Origin: UBA1794 sp050946375
GTDB lineage: Bacteria > Bacteroidota > Bacteroidia > Bacteroidales > Bacteroidaceae
DNA length: 64,000 nucleotides
Assembly (NCBI GenBank): GCA_050946375.1
Contig: JBMNUT010000001.1
Location: 62,001-126,000 of the forward strand
Reading direction: 5' to 3'
The translations under genes and the position numbers were made by a program. Within the stretch, counting starts at the first letter, position 1. Each line of letters opens with the position of its first letter. The notes below the pieces were generated by a model. The model had not been told where the DNA came from. It made no database searches and saw only the letters and a program-made list of their open reading frames with translations. Shown here in pieces: positions 36,708 to 44,979 of this stretch.

Positions 36708-38255
36708 ATGCTTAAGACAATGAAACGACTCCATACATTCCCCCTCTGGCTCGCCGCCCTGTGCTGCCTGCTGATGACCGGTTGCCGGAACGACGTACCC
36801 GATTCTTTCACCCGACAGGAACGGCAACCCAAAATATTCCCCGACTACTGCGACGTCACCATACCCTCGAACATCGCTCCGCTGAGCTTCATGATTCGGG
36901 AAGAAGGCACAGACTTCGTCACCCGCTACGCCTGCGGCGACGAGGAAATAGTCTGCAGCGGCCCGAAAGCCATGCCTTCCGTCGACGACTGGCACGACCT
37001 GCTCGACGAGGCCAAAGGCAAGGACATCACCGTGGAGGTCTACGCCAGGAACAACGACGGCACATGGACCCAATACCGCCCCTTCGCGCTCCACGTAGCT
37101 ACGGAGCCCATCGACGAATACCTCTCCTACCGGCTGATTGCGCCCTCGTATGTGACCTACGAGTCGCTCACCATCAACCAGCGGAACCTCACCAACTACG
37201 ACGAATCGGAAATCTACAACAACATGCTCGCCTCCGAAGGCGAAGACGGACAGTGCATCAACTGCCACTCCTACCAGAACTATTCGACGAAGAACATGCA
37301 GTTCCATGCCCGTCAAACGCACGGAGGAACGATGCTCGTAGTAGACGGAGAACCGAAGAAGATAGACCTCAAGACCGACAGCACGCTCTCTGGCGGCGTC
37401 TATCCTACATGGCACCCGACCCAGAAGGTAATCGCTTACTCCGTCAACATCACCGGTCAGAGCTTTCACACCAAAGACCCCGAAAAAGTGGAGGTGCAAG
37501 ACTCGCACTCCGACCTCATCCTCTACGACATCGAGACTAACACCGTACAGAAGATTGCCGACGAACCCGACGAACTGGAGACCTATCCCAGCTGGTCGCC
37601 CGACGGAAACTACCTCTACTTCTGCTCCGCCCGTTACCACTACGATGAGGAAAAAGGCGGCGACCGCGCACTGATGGATGCCTACCGCAGCATACGCTAC
37701 AATCTCTACCGCATGCCTTACGACCAAAACACCAAGACGTTCGGTCCGCGCGAACTCGTCTTCGACGCCGACACCCTCGGCAAGAGCGCCACGCTGCCCC
37801 GCATCTCACCCGACGGCCGGTGGCTTGTCTTCTCGCTCGGCGACTATGGCTGTTTCCACATCTGGCACAAAAGCAGCGACCTCTGGATTATGAACCTCGG
37901 AACCGATGCCGCTCATCAGGACTTGGCCGCTGCACGCGCCACGACACACAAGATGGAAAACATCAATTCCAACGACGTGGAGAGCTACCACTCCTGGTCG
38001 AGCAACGGACGATGGATGGTAGTCAGCTCACGCCGCATCGACGGTTCCTACACACGCCCCTTCATCGCTTACGTGGACAAGGAAGGAAAGGCGCGCAAGC
38101 CCTTCGTCCTGCCTCAGGAAGACCCGGAATTCTACTACGACTTCTACCGCTCCTATAACATTCCCGAGTTCATGCGCGAGCCAGTCACCATCTCCCCCCA
38201 GCACTTTGCCCGCGTATTCAAGGGCGAAGCCCTCAAGGCCACGTTCAGAAAGTAG
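36708..38255 (+). CDS. TolB-like PD40 lipoprotein with one CxxCH haem motif
   Basis: A 515-residue protein with a lipoprotein signal (LCCLLMTGCRN; lipid Cys near residue 26). It has a single cytochrome-type motif QCINCHSYQ around residue 185 and PD40 beta-propeller repeats (TYPSWSPDGNYLYFCSA, LPRISPDGRWLVFSL, YHSWSSNGRWMVVSS). The haem motif and beta-propeller suggest a periplasmic binding or redox role, but this is inference. Starts at 36708 or at a second ATG 12 bp later. Confidence 0.85.
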   Translation: MLKTMKRLHTFPLWLAALCCLLMTGCRNDVPDSFTRQERQPKIFPDYCDVTIPSNIAPLSFMIREEGTDFVTRYACGDEEIVCSGPKAMPSVDDWHDLLDEAKGKDITVEVYARNNDGTWTQYRPFALHVATEPIDEYLSYRLIAPSYVTYESLTINQRNLTNYDESEIYNNMLASEGEDGQCINCHSYQNYSTKNMQFHARQTHGGTMLVVDGEPKKIDLKTDSTLSGGVYPTWHPTQKVIAYSVNITGQSFHTKDPEKVEVQDSHSDLILYDIETNTVQKIADEPDELETYPSWSPDGNYLYFCSARYHYDEEKGGDRALMDAYRSIRYNLYRMPYDQNTKTFGPRELVFDADTLGKSATLPRISPDGRWLVFSLGDYGCFHIWHKSSDLWIMNLGTDAAHQDLAAARATTHKMENINSNDVESYHSWSSNGRWMVVSSRRIDGSYTRPFIAYVDKEGKARKPFVLPQEDPEFYYDFYRSYNIPEFMREPVTISPQHFARVFKGEALKATFRK

Positions 38256-38295
38256 CGGTTCGGGGCCAATTTTGAGCAAAGACGTAGGGGATATT

Positions 38296-38321
38296 CCGGA
38301 GCGGCAAAAGACACGCTCCGG
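38296..38321. terminator. Hairpin after the PD40 gene
   Basis: CCGGAGCG (38296-38303) pairs perfectly with CGCTCCGG (38314-38321) around a 10-nt loop. There is no strong T-run, so termination is less certain. Confidence 0.5.
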
Positions 38322-38348
38322 ATTTCCTCCCCACAGAAAATATTTTTC

Positions 38349-38402
38349 CTCCCGTATGAAAATAAAATTCCTCCCGTGCGAAAATTTATTTTCATACGGG
38401 AG
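38349..38402. repeat. 18-bp perfect inverted repeat with a third half-copy in the loop
   Basis: CTCCCGTATGAAAATAAA at 38349-38366 is the exact reverse complement of 38385-38402. The 18-nt loop contains CTCCCGTGCGAAAA, a diverged third copy of the arm. It marks the boundary between GC-rich core DNA and the AT-rich accessory region. Confidence 0.8.
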
Positions 38403-38424
38403 AAAATTTTAGTATTCCCCGCGG

Positions 38425-38556
38425 ATGTGGCTTTTCCGGTTTTATCATTCAAATACTTACAAAAAATCGGACAGAGGAGACTACGAAGTTCTGGCACGTG
38501 GAACTCGTGGACTCTACGAGGAATTTTCAGATGAATTGAAAAGAAGGAAAAAGTAA
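38425..38556 (+). CDS. Small open frame, unrecognised
   Basis: A 43-residue frame, MWLFRFYHSN... to EEFSDELKRRKK, with coding-like composition in its second half (GDYEVLARGTRGLYEEF). It may be the tail of a decayed gene rather than a functional one. I recognise no family. The remaining sequence to 38640 shows nothing else. Confidence 0.25.
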   Translation: MWLFRFYHSNTYKKSDRGDYEVLARGTRGLYEEFSDELKRRKK

Positions 38557-38647
38557 GGGCAAGGATCAAGACTGCAATCAAGAAGTAATTTTTCGGGACT
38601 GAGATAAGTGCACAGAACTGCCTCATCCTTTTACAGAATAGAGACAT

Positions 38648-38693
38648 TTACCCGATCAGGTAACTTACGTTAGATTGGATATTCATAGTTTTG
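38648..38693 (+). promoter_or_regulatory. Promoter with palindromic operator, first substrate cassette
   Basis: Inverted repeat TTACCCGATCAGGTAA at 38648-38663, then TAGTTTTG (-7 box) at 38686-38693. A related palindrome, TTACCCGCTCGGGTA, stands at nearly the same distance before the -7 box of the second cassette (40946-40992). The palindrome centre would be near -44, a usual activator position for LuxR-type regulators. The regulator at 50722-51447 is a candidate; this is inference. Confidence 0.5.
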
Positions 38694-38713
38694 CGAAAAA
38701 CAATTAGACAGAT

Positions 38714-38783
38714 ATGAAACGACCTAAAAAAAATTACATTTGAGCATGCTCAAGAAAGTTTCTCAAGTTTAAGTATAAGTGCT
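38714..38783 (+). other. Out-of-frame double-glycine leader with an A8 tract
   Basis: An ATG at 38714 begins MKRPKK and then reaches a run of eight A (38726-38733), after which the frame stops at TGA nine codons in. Removing one A joins it to the main frame and gives a 30-residue leader ending SISAMREIYGG. That leader matches the intact one of the paralogue at 41282 (SSSEMAQIKGG). So the leader is present but displaced by one base, by a real indel, slippage at the A-run, or a sequencing error. Confidence 0.6.
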
Positions 38784-39335
38784 ATGCGTGAGATATATGG
38801 TGGATACCAAATGAATAGCGACTGTGTATTCCATTGTTTAGCCTATTTGATGTGCCAAGCGAATAATACAGCAGGGACAAGCGAGCCACAATTAACTTAT
38901 GAAAACTATTTAAATTTAATGGAAACAGCATATTATAACGACTATCCTGGATATAGAACAGGAGTTGATTCTGCGAATATCAATTCTTTTGTCCGGCGTT
39001 ATTATGATACTGTCTCTATAGATTATAAACGGGATGGCTTTTCCGGCATCTATAGAGCAATGAGTGAAGGAGCCGGAGTAATCATGACTATACCAGCCAA
39101 TGGAGTTTCGGTTGATCCAAGCAATCCCAAATATCACGCGGTAATATTAAATGGGGCTTCAACTCGAGTCGGAAATAATGGACAGGTAACCCACATGGTC
39201 TATAATTATTATGACCCACAAAATCAATGTACAGGAAGTATTATAGTTGAACTGGCTAAAGAACAAGAGCTGAAGGATGAGTACGGCAAACAATATAATA
39301 CTGTAGGATTTATTGATCCGATAAAACTACATTAG
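38784..39335 (+). CDS. C39-like (papain-fold) secreted protein, double-glycine leader substrate 1
   Basis: The intact frame starts just before the leader cleavage site (MREIYGG) and encodes 183 residues; with the leader restored from 38714 the product is 206. After GG comes NSDCVFHCLAYL, which mirrors the catalytic-Cys motif of C39 peptidases (DCGxxCL), then KYHAVILNGAS in the place of the catalytic His strand (HFVVLxG) and MVYNYYDPQNQ in the place of the Asp (DP) motif. It is thus a papain-fold protein of C39 type that carries a C39-type leader itself. I infer export by the C39-ABC transporter at 45747. Possible roles: peptidase, toxin, or signal. It is followed after 1 bp by the secreted partner gene. 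AT-rich, unlike its GC-rich surroundings upstream. Confidence 0.72.
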   Translation: MREIYGGYQMNSDCVFHCLAYLMCQANNTAGTSEPQLTYENYLNLMETAYYNDYPGYRTGVDSANINSFVRRYYDTVSIDYKRDGFSGIYRAMSEGAGVIMTIPANGVSVDPSNPKYHAVILNGASTRVGNNGQVTHMVYNYYDPQNQCTGSIIVELAKEQELKDEYGKQYNTVGFIDPIKLH

Positions 39336-39336
39336 A

Positions 39337-40509
39337 ATGAAGAGCTTTTACCTATGGTTCATATCGACGGCCTGTCTGTGCATCACAGAAGCATCTGCCG
39401 CAGTAAATCCTTTACCCAAAGACAGCATACGGAACACGGATAAATTCGCGGGCATAAGCGCCGCACCGGTTTCATCGTTAGGGAAACCGGACAACTTTTA
39501 TTGGAAACGGGTGCACCAGAACGCAGAAAACCATGGCGGGATTGCCACGTTCCTGAACGGCCAATATGTGTCGTCGCTATTGGGCTTCGATAAAGTCGAG
39601 ATGCAGCGGAGCGCGCAGGCCTCTTTGTTCTACATGCAAGATTCCCTCCCTGAGAGATATGCCGACAGTATCGTGATTGGAAGAAACGGCGCGTCGCTGT
39701 ATTATGTAAACGGGCGCCCGTTTTCTTATATCCAGAATTATGTATGCCCGAATTACCGGCCGAAGATAGCGCGGCTTCCGCAAACGTGGTTGCTTTACGC
39801 GCCCGAACGGGCAGGCTGGAGCACAACCGTTTTCCTGTTCAATGATTTCTTACTTACAAGGGGCGACTTGCATGAATTCTGCTACGATAGCGATTACGTC
39901 TCGGTCGAAGCGTGTACGTCGCGGGGATTTTTGTGGGGACAGGAAGATTTGGCTCCCGCATCGCCCGATTATTGGACAGGGAACGTGTTCGTGCTCCGCA
40001 TGTACGACCGGAATTATGCTGCCCGGCTGCAAAAATCGATTAAGTTTGTGGACAAAACCGATGGAGACAGTCTCCTCTGGTTTCCCTATCGGGAGGAAAA
40101 GGAAGAAGTGGAAGTCGTTGTGAACAAGCAGAAAGTCGGAAGCCTGCAGGGAGTGGATGCAGCCTATTTGGCCGCCAGCCCTTCGTGCCGGGTCTCCATT
40201 GAGCGGGACGGGACGGGACGGACAACAATGGATTTATACGATTCTTCCTATCGCCCGGAATGGATGACCTTGGAAGCCATATTAGACCGGTTCTATCCTT
40301 CCCTGGGCGATATGCGCGACAGGCAGCGCTATCTTGTTTTCCTCAATGGCAGGCCACTTGCCGGGAGGCAGAAGGACATGTACATCGACGGGAAGCACAT
40401 CCACACGGTACGGGTCTATGATGGAAAGAACCGCTATGTAGTGGTGGCCATCTATACGAAAACGCCCGAAGATGTAAAAACGGAGAACACCCCGGTGCGG
40501 ATAGGATGA
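39337..40509 (+). CDS. Secreted partner protein 1 with LNG-type beta repeats
   Basis: A 390-residue protein with a signal peptide (YLWFISTACLCITEASA). It contains at least four repeats of about 75 residues built on a hydrophobic strand plus NG turn and an I/V-rich strand: ATFLNGQYVSSLLGFD, LYYVNGRPFSYI, VFLFNDFLLTRG, YLVFLNGRPLAGRQKDMYID with IHTVRVYD. It is homologous to the 396-residue protein at 41902. The repeat resembles a TonB-plug-like strand pattern, but I cannot assign a family. Each of the two complete copies follows a C39-like substrate gene, so it may be an immunity, folding or delivery partner. Confidence 0.7.
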   Translation: MKSFYLWFISTACLCITEASAAVNPLPKDSIRNTDKFAGISAAPVSSLGKPDNFYWKRVHQNAENHGGIATFLNGQYVSSLLGFDKVEMQRSAQASLFYMQDSLPERYADSIVIGRNGASLYYVNGRPFSYIQNYVCPNYRPKIARLPQTWLLYAPERAGWSTTVFLFNDFLLTRGDLHEFCYDSDYVSVEACTSRGFLWGQEDLAPASPDYWTGNVFVLRMYDRNYAARLQKSIKFVDKTDGDSLLWFPYREEKEEVEVVVNKQKVGSLQGVDAAYLAASPSCRVSIERDGTGRTTMDLYDSSYRPEWMTLEAILDRFYPSLGDMRDRQRYLVFLNGRPLAGRQKDMYIDGKHIHTVRVYDGKNRYVVVAIYTKTPEDVKTENTPVRIG

Positions 40510-40513
40510 GAAA

Positions 40514-40710
40514 AAATGCCCTGCTTGGCGGCGTTCGTGCTGATGGCTATGAACTCTTCTGCCGAGAGGCCAGCCTCCTTGAAGTAGCGGGGATATTCGC
40601 GCACTAACTTCAGCGCCTCCTGCGCGGAGATGCCGAAACCTTTCGAAAGGTTATTGACTGAGCGGAGCACCTCGGAGAAATCCTTCCCGAAGTAGTCGAC
40701 CACGACCTGC
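40514..40710 (-). pseudogene. Phage tail tape-measure protein fragment (internal part)
   Basis: The reverse strand encodes VVDYFGKDFSEVLRSVNN, LSKGFGISAQEALKLVRE and YPRYFKEAGLSAEEFIAI, typical of the internal region of Bacteroidetes phage tape-measure proteins. In those I recall, about twenty residues separate the two RE segments here fused as LVREYPRYF, so this copy appears internally deleted. Both ends merge abruptly into other genes (the 390-residue gene stop and a partner-gene remnant). Not a functional gene. Confidence 0.6.
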
Positions 40711-40719
40711 CAAACATCC

Positions 40720-40901
40720 GCATTGACCGAAACTACATCCACACAGTCTACTGCCATAAACCGAACGACATCGATCGACTCAACGGAGGCACCCACGCCT
40801 ATTTACAGGTCGTGGAAATAGGGTGCAAGGATTGCGCCACTTTGGAACAAGCAAAAGGGTACATGGCTTTAGGAGAAGAGGACATTATCATTCCTGAATG
40901 A
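40720..40901 (+). pseudogene. Remnant: 3' end of the secreted partner gene (second type)
   Basis: Nearly identical in DNA to 42900-43080, the last ~180 bp of the 396-residue partner gene: IRIDRNYIHTVYCHKPND, GGTHAYLQVVEIGCKD, ATLEQAKGYMALGEEDII. It ends IIIPE-stop instead of ISDYK-stop. There is no 5' part or start codon. It looks like an orphan end left by recombination or duplication of the cassette. Confidence 0.8.
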
Positions 40902-40945
40902 GGAGAGGCAAGAAACCTTTCATTCTCGGAACAGATCCTAAAGAG

Positions 40946-40992
40946 TTACCCGCTCGGGTATTGTATTAGGCCGATGGGCAATGCTATTTTTG
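40946..40992 (+). promoter_or_regulatory. Promoter with palindromic operator, second substrate cassette and export operon
   Basis: Palindrome TTACCCGCTCGGGTA at 40946-40960 (arms TACCCG/CGGGTA), overlapping a TTG element at about 40962-40964, and TATTTTTG (-7 box) at 40985-40992. The spacing matches the element at 38648. From here a single transcript could run through the whole export operon to 50708. Confidence 0.55.
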
Positions 40993-41011
40993 TAAAAAAA
41001 CAAATAACCTC

Positions 41012-41270
41012 ATGACTAAATCGACAAATAATCAAAAGAAAGCGATTTTATTTCAGACCCATTATTGGAATCCGAAAATTAAAGATCGCTTCTTGTTAAT
41101 AAATCAAACGGATAGCCATATCGATTTTGCTATTACAAAATCGATATGATTAGTTGTGGGATAAATATGGCATAGGTGATAATTATCTATATTCCCAACA
41201 TGAGGCTACTTTTGAATGGGTAATAGATCCCCATCATAATAGAAAGCATAAACTTTTACCAACAATTTAA
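41012..41270 (+). pseudogene. Decayed glycosyltransferase gene (DUF3405-like)
   Basis: An ATG at 41012 gives a 45-residue frame with KKAILFQTHYWNPKIKDRF, matching the start of the glycosyltransferase at 44955 (TIILFLTHSWSSNIKHRF). After its stop at 41149, another frame encodes a coding-like tail, WDKYGIGDNYLYSQHEATFEW, ending at 41270. The middle of the gene is missing. This indicates that a cassette once had its own glycosyltransferase between promoter and substrate gene. Confidence 0.55.
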
Positions 41271-41281
41271 TACTCAAAAAA

Positions 41282-41892
41282 ATGAAATCACTAAAAGAAT
41301 TCATCAGTCAAGCAAGAGAGACCGTTAAGTCAGAAAATTATTACGGTTATTATAAAGATGAGATAAAAGAATCTTATTCATATTACAATTTAAGCTCTAG
41401 TGAAATGGCTCAAATAAAAGGAGGTGACTCAAATGATTGTTATTTTGGATGTTTAGCCTACATAGATGAGGTACTTGCGAGAAACGCTGGAACAAATTTT
41501 ACAATTGGAGCAGAATCATTTAGAAATGATTACGAAACTATATACGGAAAGACAAAAGGAGGTGCAATAGATAGTACTCAAATTGGTAATGCGCAGGAAT
41601 TTGCAGACAAGTACTTACGACTTATGATCCTACCATTTTGGATCCAAGCTATGATTCTATTCGCACTGCACAAAGAAACAATTATTTAGTTATTGCAACT
41701 TATCATGTTGGAGGTTGTACAAACCATGCAATTGTTTTGACAGGAGGGATATCGTGGGAAAGAGGCAGCGATGGCGAAATAATTCCTTCAAGTGTCAAAT
41801 ACGACTATTATGACCCTGCTGATGGAAGATACAAGCAGATTGAAGTAAACAAAATAAACGGCGTTATAGATGCAATTTCTGATTACAAATAA
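41282..41892 (+). pseudogene. C39-like secreted protein, double-glycine leader substrate 2 (one-base frameshift)
   Basis: The first frame (41282-41689) encodes a 48-residue leader ending SSSEMAQIKGG, then DSNDCYFGCLAYI (C39-like Cys motif) up to QEFADKYL. A second frame, reached by adding one base near 41616 (TACTT to TACTTn), continues TTYDPTILDPSYDS and reaches VIATYHVGGCTNHAIVLTGG (His strand) and VKYDYYDPADG (Asp motif), ending at 41892. Joined, the product is 203 residues, close to 206 for substrate 1. The homology runs through the junction, so this is one gene broken by a one-base deletion, or a sequencing error, or a frameshift site. It heads the export operon. Confidence 0.78.
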
Positions 41893-41901
41893 TATCGATT
41901 T

Positions 41902-43092
41902 ATGAGAAGCAAGATTTCTTATTACTCGCTTTTCCTCATTCTGACTTCTCTATTTTGCGGCAAAATAGGATGCAGGAACACTTTTGCACAGAACGACTCC
42001 ATACCCGAGGCGGAAATTAGCGCCGCTCTACGGAAAGCAGGACTGGGACAGGACAAAAGGAAACAAAGCCCCTGTAACTTCTCGTTTTTCTGGAAAGACG
42101 GGGAAGCGGTAAACCATTCTGAAAACGCCGTCCTGCTAAACGGCACGTACATCAAGTCGCTGATAGGAGTAGATTATTCCCGAATCCATGCCCAGCTAAA
42201 ACAGTTTCCCGCCGAATACCGGACCGCGCCACGCGACAGTTTCTTTCTCTTCGAAGGCCGCGCGTACAGCAGTTTCAGAAATTATAAATCCGGAAAATAC
42301 AAACCGAAACTGATTTCCCTATGGGACATACAGAAGAAATACGCGCCTACGATTCCCTTGAAAAAATGTGTTTTTCAAGTAAATGGCCTGCTGCTGACTG
42401 ACGATTTGACCCACTTTCGTTTCGACAAAGACTTCCTCGACACGGTAATCGTTGATTTCCCGGGGCAAATTGAGACATTGGACGGGAAAGGGACATTAGA
42501 CATCTGCTTCATTCGTCTGTACACGAAAGACTTCCGGGCCTCATTCGCGCAAAACGCTTGCCGGACATTCGCCTGCGAAACGGGCGACAGTTTAGTGTTG
42601 GACACGCATCAAGGACTGCCTCCGAAAACACTTCTTTTTGTAAACAACCAGAATGTAGGGCACTTTGCCGGGGTCGATTTGGACTCCCTGCTGCGTATGA
42701 ATAAAGAAAGTTACCGGATTTCCACGGATACGCTGCGTAGTCCGGAAGGTACGACACAGATTGTGCATATAAGGAGCGAAGAATACCAACCCGATTGGAT
42801 ATCGCTGAAAGAGATTGCCGCACAAGCCACCGGGAACAACGATAATAACCATTGCCTGTTTTTGCTGAACGGAATTCTCCTTGACCACAACCTGCAAGAC
42901 ATTCGCATTGACCGAAACTACATCCACACAGTCTACTGCCATAAACCGAACGACATCGATCGACTCAACGGAGGTACCCACGCCTATTTACAGGTCGTGG
43001 AAATAGGATGCAAGGATCGCGCTACTTTGGAACAAGCAAAAGGGTACATGGCTTTAGGAGAAGAGGACATTATTATATCTGATTATAAATGA
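41902..43092 (+). CDS. Secreted partner protein 2 with LNG-type beta repeats
   Basis: A 396-residue protein with a signal peptide (SLFLILTSLFCGKIGC), homologous along its length to the 390-residue partner at 39337. Repeats: AVLLNGTYIKSLIGVD, FFLFEGRAYSSF, VFQVNGLLLTDDLTHFRFD with TVIVDF, LLFVNNQNVGHFAGVD, LFLLNGILLDHNLQDIRID with IHTVYC. Lies 9 bp after substrate 2 and overlaps the glycosyltransferase gene by 4 bp (ATGA), so it is part of the export operon. Periplasmic or outer-membrane location is inferred from the signal peptide. Confidence 0.72.
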   Translation: MRSKISYYSLFLILTSLFCGKIGCRNTFAQNDSIPEAEISAALRKAGLGQDKRKQSPCNFSFFWKDGEAVNHSENAVLLNGTYIKSLIGVDYSRIHAQLKQFPAEYRTAPRDSFFLFEGRAYSSFRNYKSGKYKPKLISLWDIQKKYAPTIPLKKCVFQVNGLLLTDDLTHFRFDKDFLDTVIVDFPGQIETLDGKGTLDICFIRLYTKDFRASFAQNACRTFACETGDSLVLDTHQGLPPKTLLFVNNQNVGHFAGVDLDSLLRMNKESYRISTDTLRSPEGTTQIVHIRSEEYQPDWISLKEIAAQATGNNDNNHCLFLLNGILLDHNLQDIRIDRNYIHTVYCHKPNDIDRLNGGTHAYLQVVEIGCKDRATLEQAKGYMALGEEDIIISDYK

Positions 43093-43841
43093 ACGACATA
43101 ACATTTCTTCTAATTTTAAGAATAGATTCCATAGAAAGATTGGAAAATCTACTATGTGTTATAGATTTTATACATACCAATTTTAAACCAAAAATAGTTT
43201 TAATGGAAAGCGATCGCAGAAAAAATCCCATACTTCAAAAATTGCTTTACAACTATGTGGACTATTTTTTCTTTGAAGACTATGATCCCATTTTATATCG
43301 AACACGTAGGTTAAATCAAATGATTGATAATATAACCTCGCCAATCGTCGCTATTTGGGATGTAGACATAATCGTCCCACCGCTGCAAGTTCTGTCCGCT
43401 GTAAAATTGATAAGAAAGGATAGTTGTGATTTTGCTTACCCGTATCAGAAATACTTTTTAGATGTTCCAAGTATCATAAAACATGCTTTTTTAGAAACAA
43501 AAGACATCACAATTCTTCAAAAGAATATGAGCAGAATGCCACAGCTATATGAACCAGACCCTTGTGGAGGAGCATTCATCTGCAATACCGAAAAATATAA
43601 GGAATCAGGATTAGAGAACGAACATTTTTACGGATGGGGAATTGAAGACGGTGAAAGAATTATAAGGTGGAAACGCTTAGGTTACAGAATAGAACGCGTG
43701 GATGGCCCTCTTTACCATTTATCACATCCAAGAGGTGAAAACAGTTCAGATTCTAAGCAAAAAGGGCTGCTAAAGGATATAAAACTGAGAGCATATTTCA
43801 AATCCCATAATTATAACGGTTCAATTTCGTATGAAAAATGA
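43089..43841 (+). CDS. Glycosyltransferase, galactosyltransferase-like (GT-A fold)
   Basis: A 250-residue protein without signal peptide or membrane helix. IVAIWDVDIIVPP contains the DxD metal/nucleotide motif near residue 92, and EHFYGWGIEDGERIIRWKRLGYRI is the GWGxED segment of the C-terminal galactosyltransferase (GT7-like) domain, followed by LYHLSHPRG. It would act in the cytoplasm, where unexported substrates reside. Its position in the operon suggests it glycosylates the exported protein, but a glycan role elsewhere is not excluded. Very AT-rich. Confidence 0.78.
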   Translation: MNDITFLLILRIDSIERLENLLCVIDFIHTNFKPKIVLMESDRRKNPILQKLLYNYVDYFFFEDYDPILYRTRRLNQMIDNITSPIVAIWDVDIIVPPLQVLSAVKLIRKDSCDFAYPYQKYFLDVPSIIKHAFLETKDITILQKNMSRMPQLYEPDPCGGAFICNTEKYKESGLENEHFYGWGIEDGERIIRWKRLGYRIERVDGPLYHLSHPRGENSSDSKQKGLLKDIKLRAYFKSHNYNGSISYEK

Positions 43842-44979
43842 GTCTTTATCAATTCTTGAAAAAATAATCGAGAATCACCCCTTAAGATTTAATAATCCCG
43901 GATTATTGACAGGAGGTTTAGGAACTGCTTTAACACTTTTCTGTATTCACAAAAATTTCAACAACCCTAGACTTCAGAATCATGCAAACTTACTTATTGA
44001 CCAAGTCTACGGTCAAATGAGCCAAAAGGATATCACATTTGCATCAGGTTTAACTGGCATATCCTTTGGAATTGAACACTTAGCAAATAAAGGGTTTATA
44101 AATAGGGATGCCACATATAATATCTTATCATCTATAGACGACACTTTCTTTAATTTTATAGCAGGAGCAAAAGAATTACCACTAAATTTCACGAACGGGC
44201 TCTCTGGGTTTTTAATTTATTTAGCATACAGAATAAAAAACAGAGACATCGACAAAAAACAGAGCATAATTCTAAAAGAATCGCTTCGGATAGTTATAAA
44301 TAAAATCTGGGATGAAAGTGCCAATGCTCTTTCTTTTATCGGTAAAGATGTAGCACTTGACCTATTTGACCCTTTCTCATCAACCTTATACGCACTAGCA
44401 AGATCTTTCAATCTTAACATTTACAACGAAAAAATAGAATCAATTCTACGAGTATGGCTCTATGCGTTAGACGTATCCTATCCTCGGATAAGCATTCACA
44501 GATTACTATTGGCCAATTCATTAACAGTACTTTCTAATTCAATAAGAAAAAACAAGGAATCACTATCAGTTTATTATTCAAGTCGTTCACTGCATTGGTA
44601 TAACCTCGAGAAAACAATGGAAAATACTATTAATCGTCTTTTATCTTCAATTGACTATGAAGAATTTAACGAGGAATTTAGCTCAAATAATTTAAGACTA
44701 GAAAATGGGTGGCATAGTATCACATTACTCCTATGGCTAAGCGAACAGAACTTTAGTAAGAACAGAAAGATAAAAACACGACTAAACAGCGAAAGAATGA
44801 AAATATTAAAAATTCATCTACATTCTTTCAAAGAGTACCTAAAAAAACAAACATTACTAAAGACGCCATTATCTTTAAACATAAGTAATGGAATCATTGG
44901 AGTTTTTTTTATGATGTCAATTTTCCCAAGAGCATTTGAATTGGAGAACAAAAAATGCGGACTATCATCTTATTTTTAA
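43831..44979 (+). CDS. LanC-like protein without recognisable zinc ligands
   Basis: A 382-residue all-helical protein with repeated inner-helix glycine motifs: NPGLLTGGLGTALTL, FASGLTGISFGIEHL, FTNGLSGFLIYLAY and LNISNGIIGVFFMM. This spacing is that of the LanC alpha/alpha toroid (lanthionine synthetase cyclase domain). The Cys and CHG zinc-ligand motifs of true LanC enzymes are absent; GWHSITLLLW sits where one active-site segment would be. It may be a scaffold or a non-cyclising enzyme. It overlaps the glycosyltransferases on both sides (11 and 25 bp), consistent with a stoichiometric modification module. Confidence 0.72.
   Translation: MKNESLSILEKIIENHPLRFNNPGLLTGGLGTALTLFCIHKNFNNPRLQNHANLLIDQVYGQMSQKDITFASGLTGISFGIEHLANKGFINRDATYNILSSIDDTFFNFIAGAKELPLNFTNGLSGFLIYLAYRIKNRDIDKKQSIILKESLRIVINKIWDESANALSFIGKDVALDLFDPFSSTLYALARSFNLNIYNEKIESILRVWLYALDVSYPRISIHRLLLANSLTVLSNSIRKNKESLSVYYSSRSLHWYNLEKTMENTINRLLSSIDYEEFNEEFSSNNLRLENGWHSITLLLWLSEQNFSKNRKIKTRLNSERMKILKIHLHSFKEYLKKQTLLKTPLSLNISNGIIGVFFMMSIFPRAFELENKKCGLSSYF

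Noticed and set aside
41870..43092. Shared ISDYK ending of substrate 2 and its partner protein as a sorting tag
   Set aside because: Only five residues in two neighbouring genes; substrate 1 and partner 1 lack it. It may reflect local recombination or chance.
43831..44979. Calling the locus a lanthipeptide cluster
   Set aside because: No dehydratase, no zinc ligands in the LanC-like protein, and substrates are ~160-residue folded domains rather than short Ser/Thr/Cys-rich cores.
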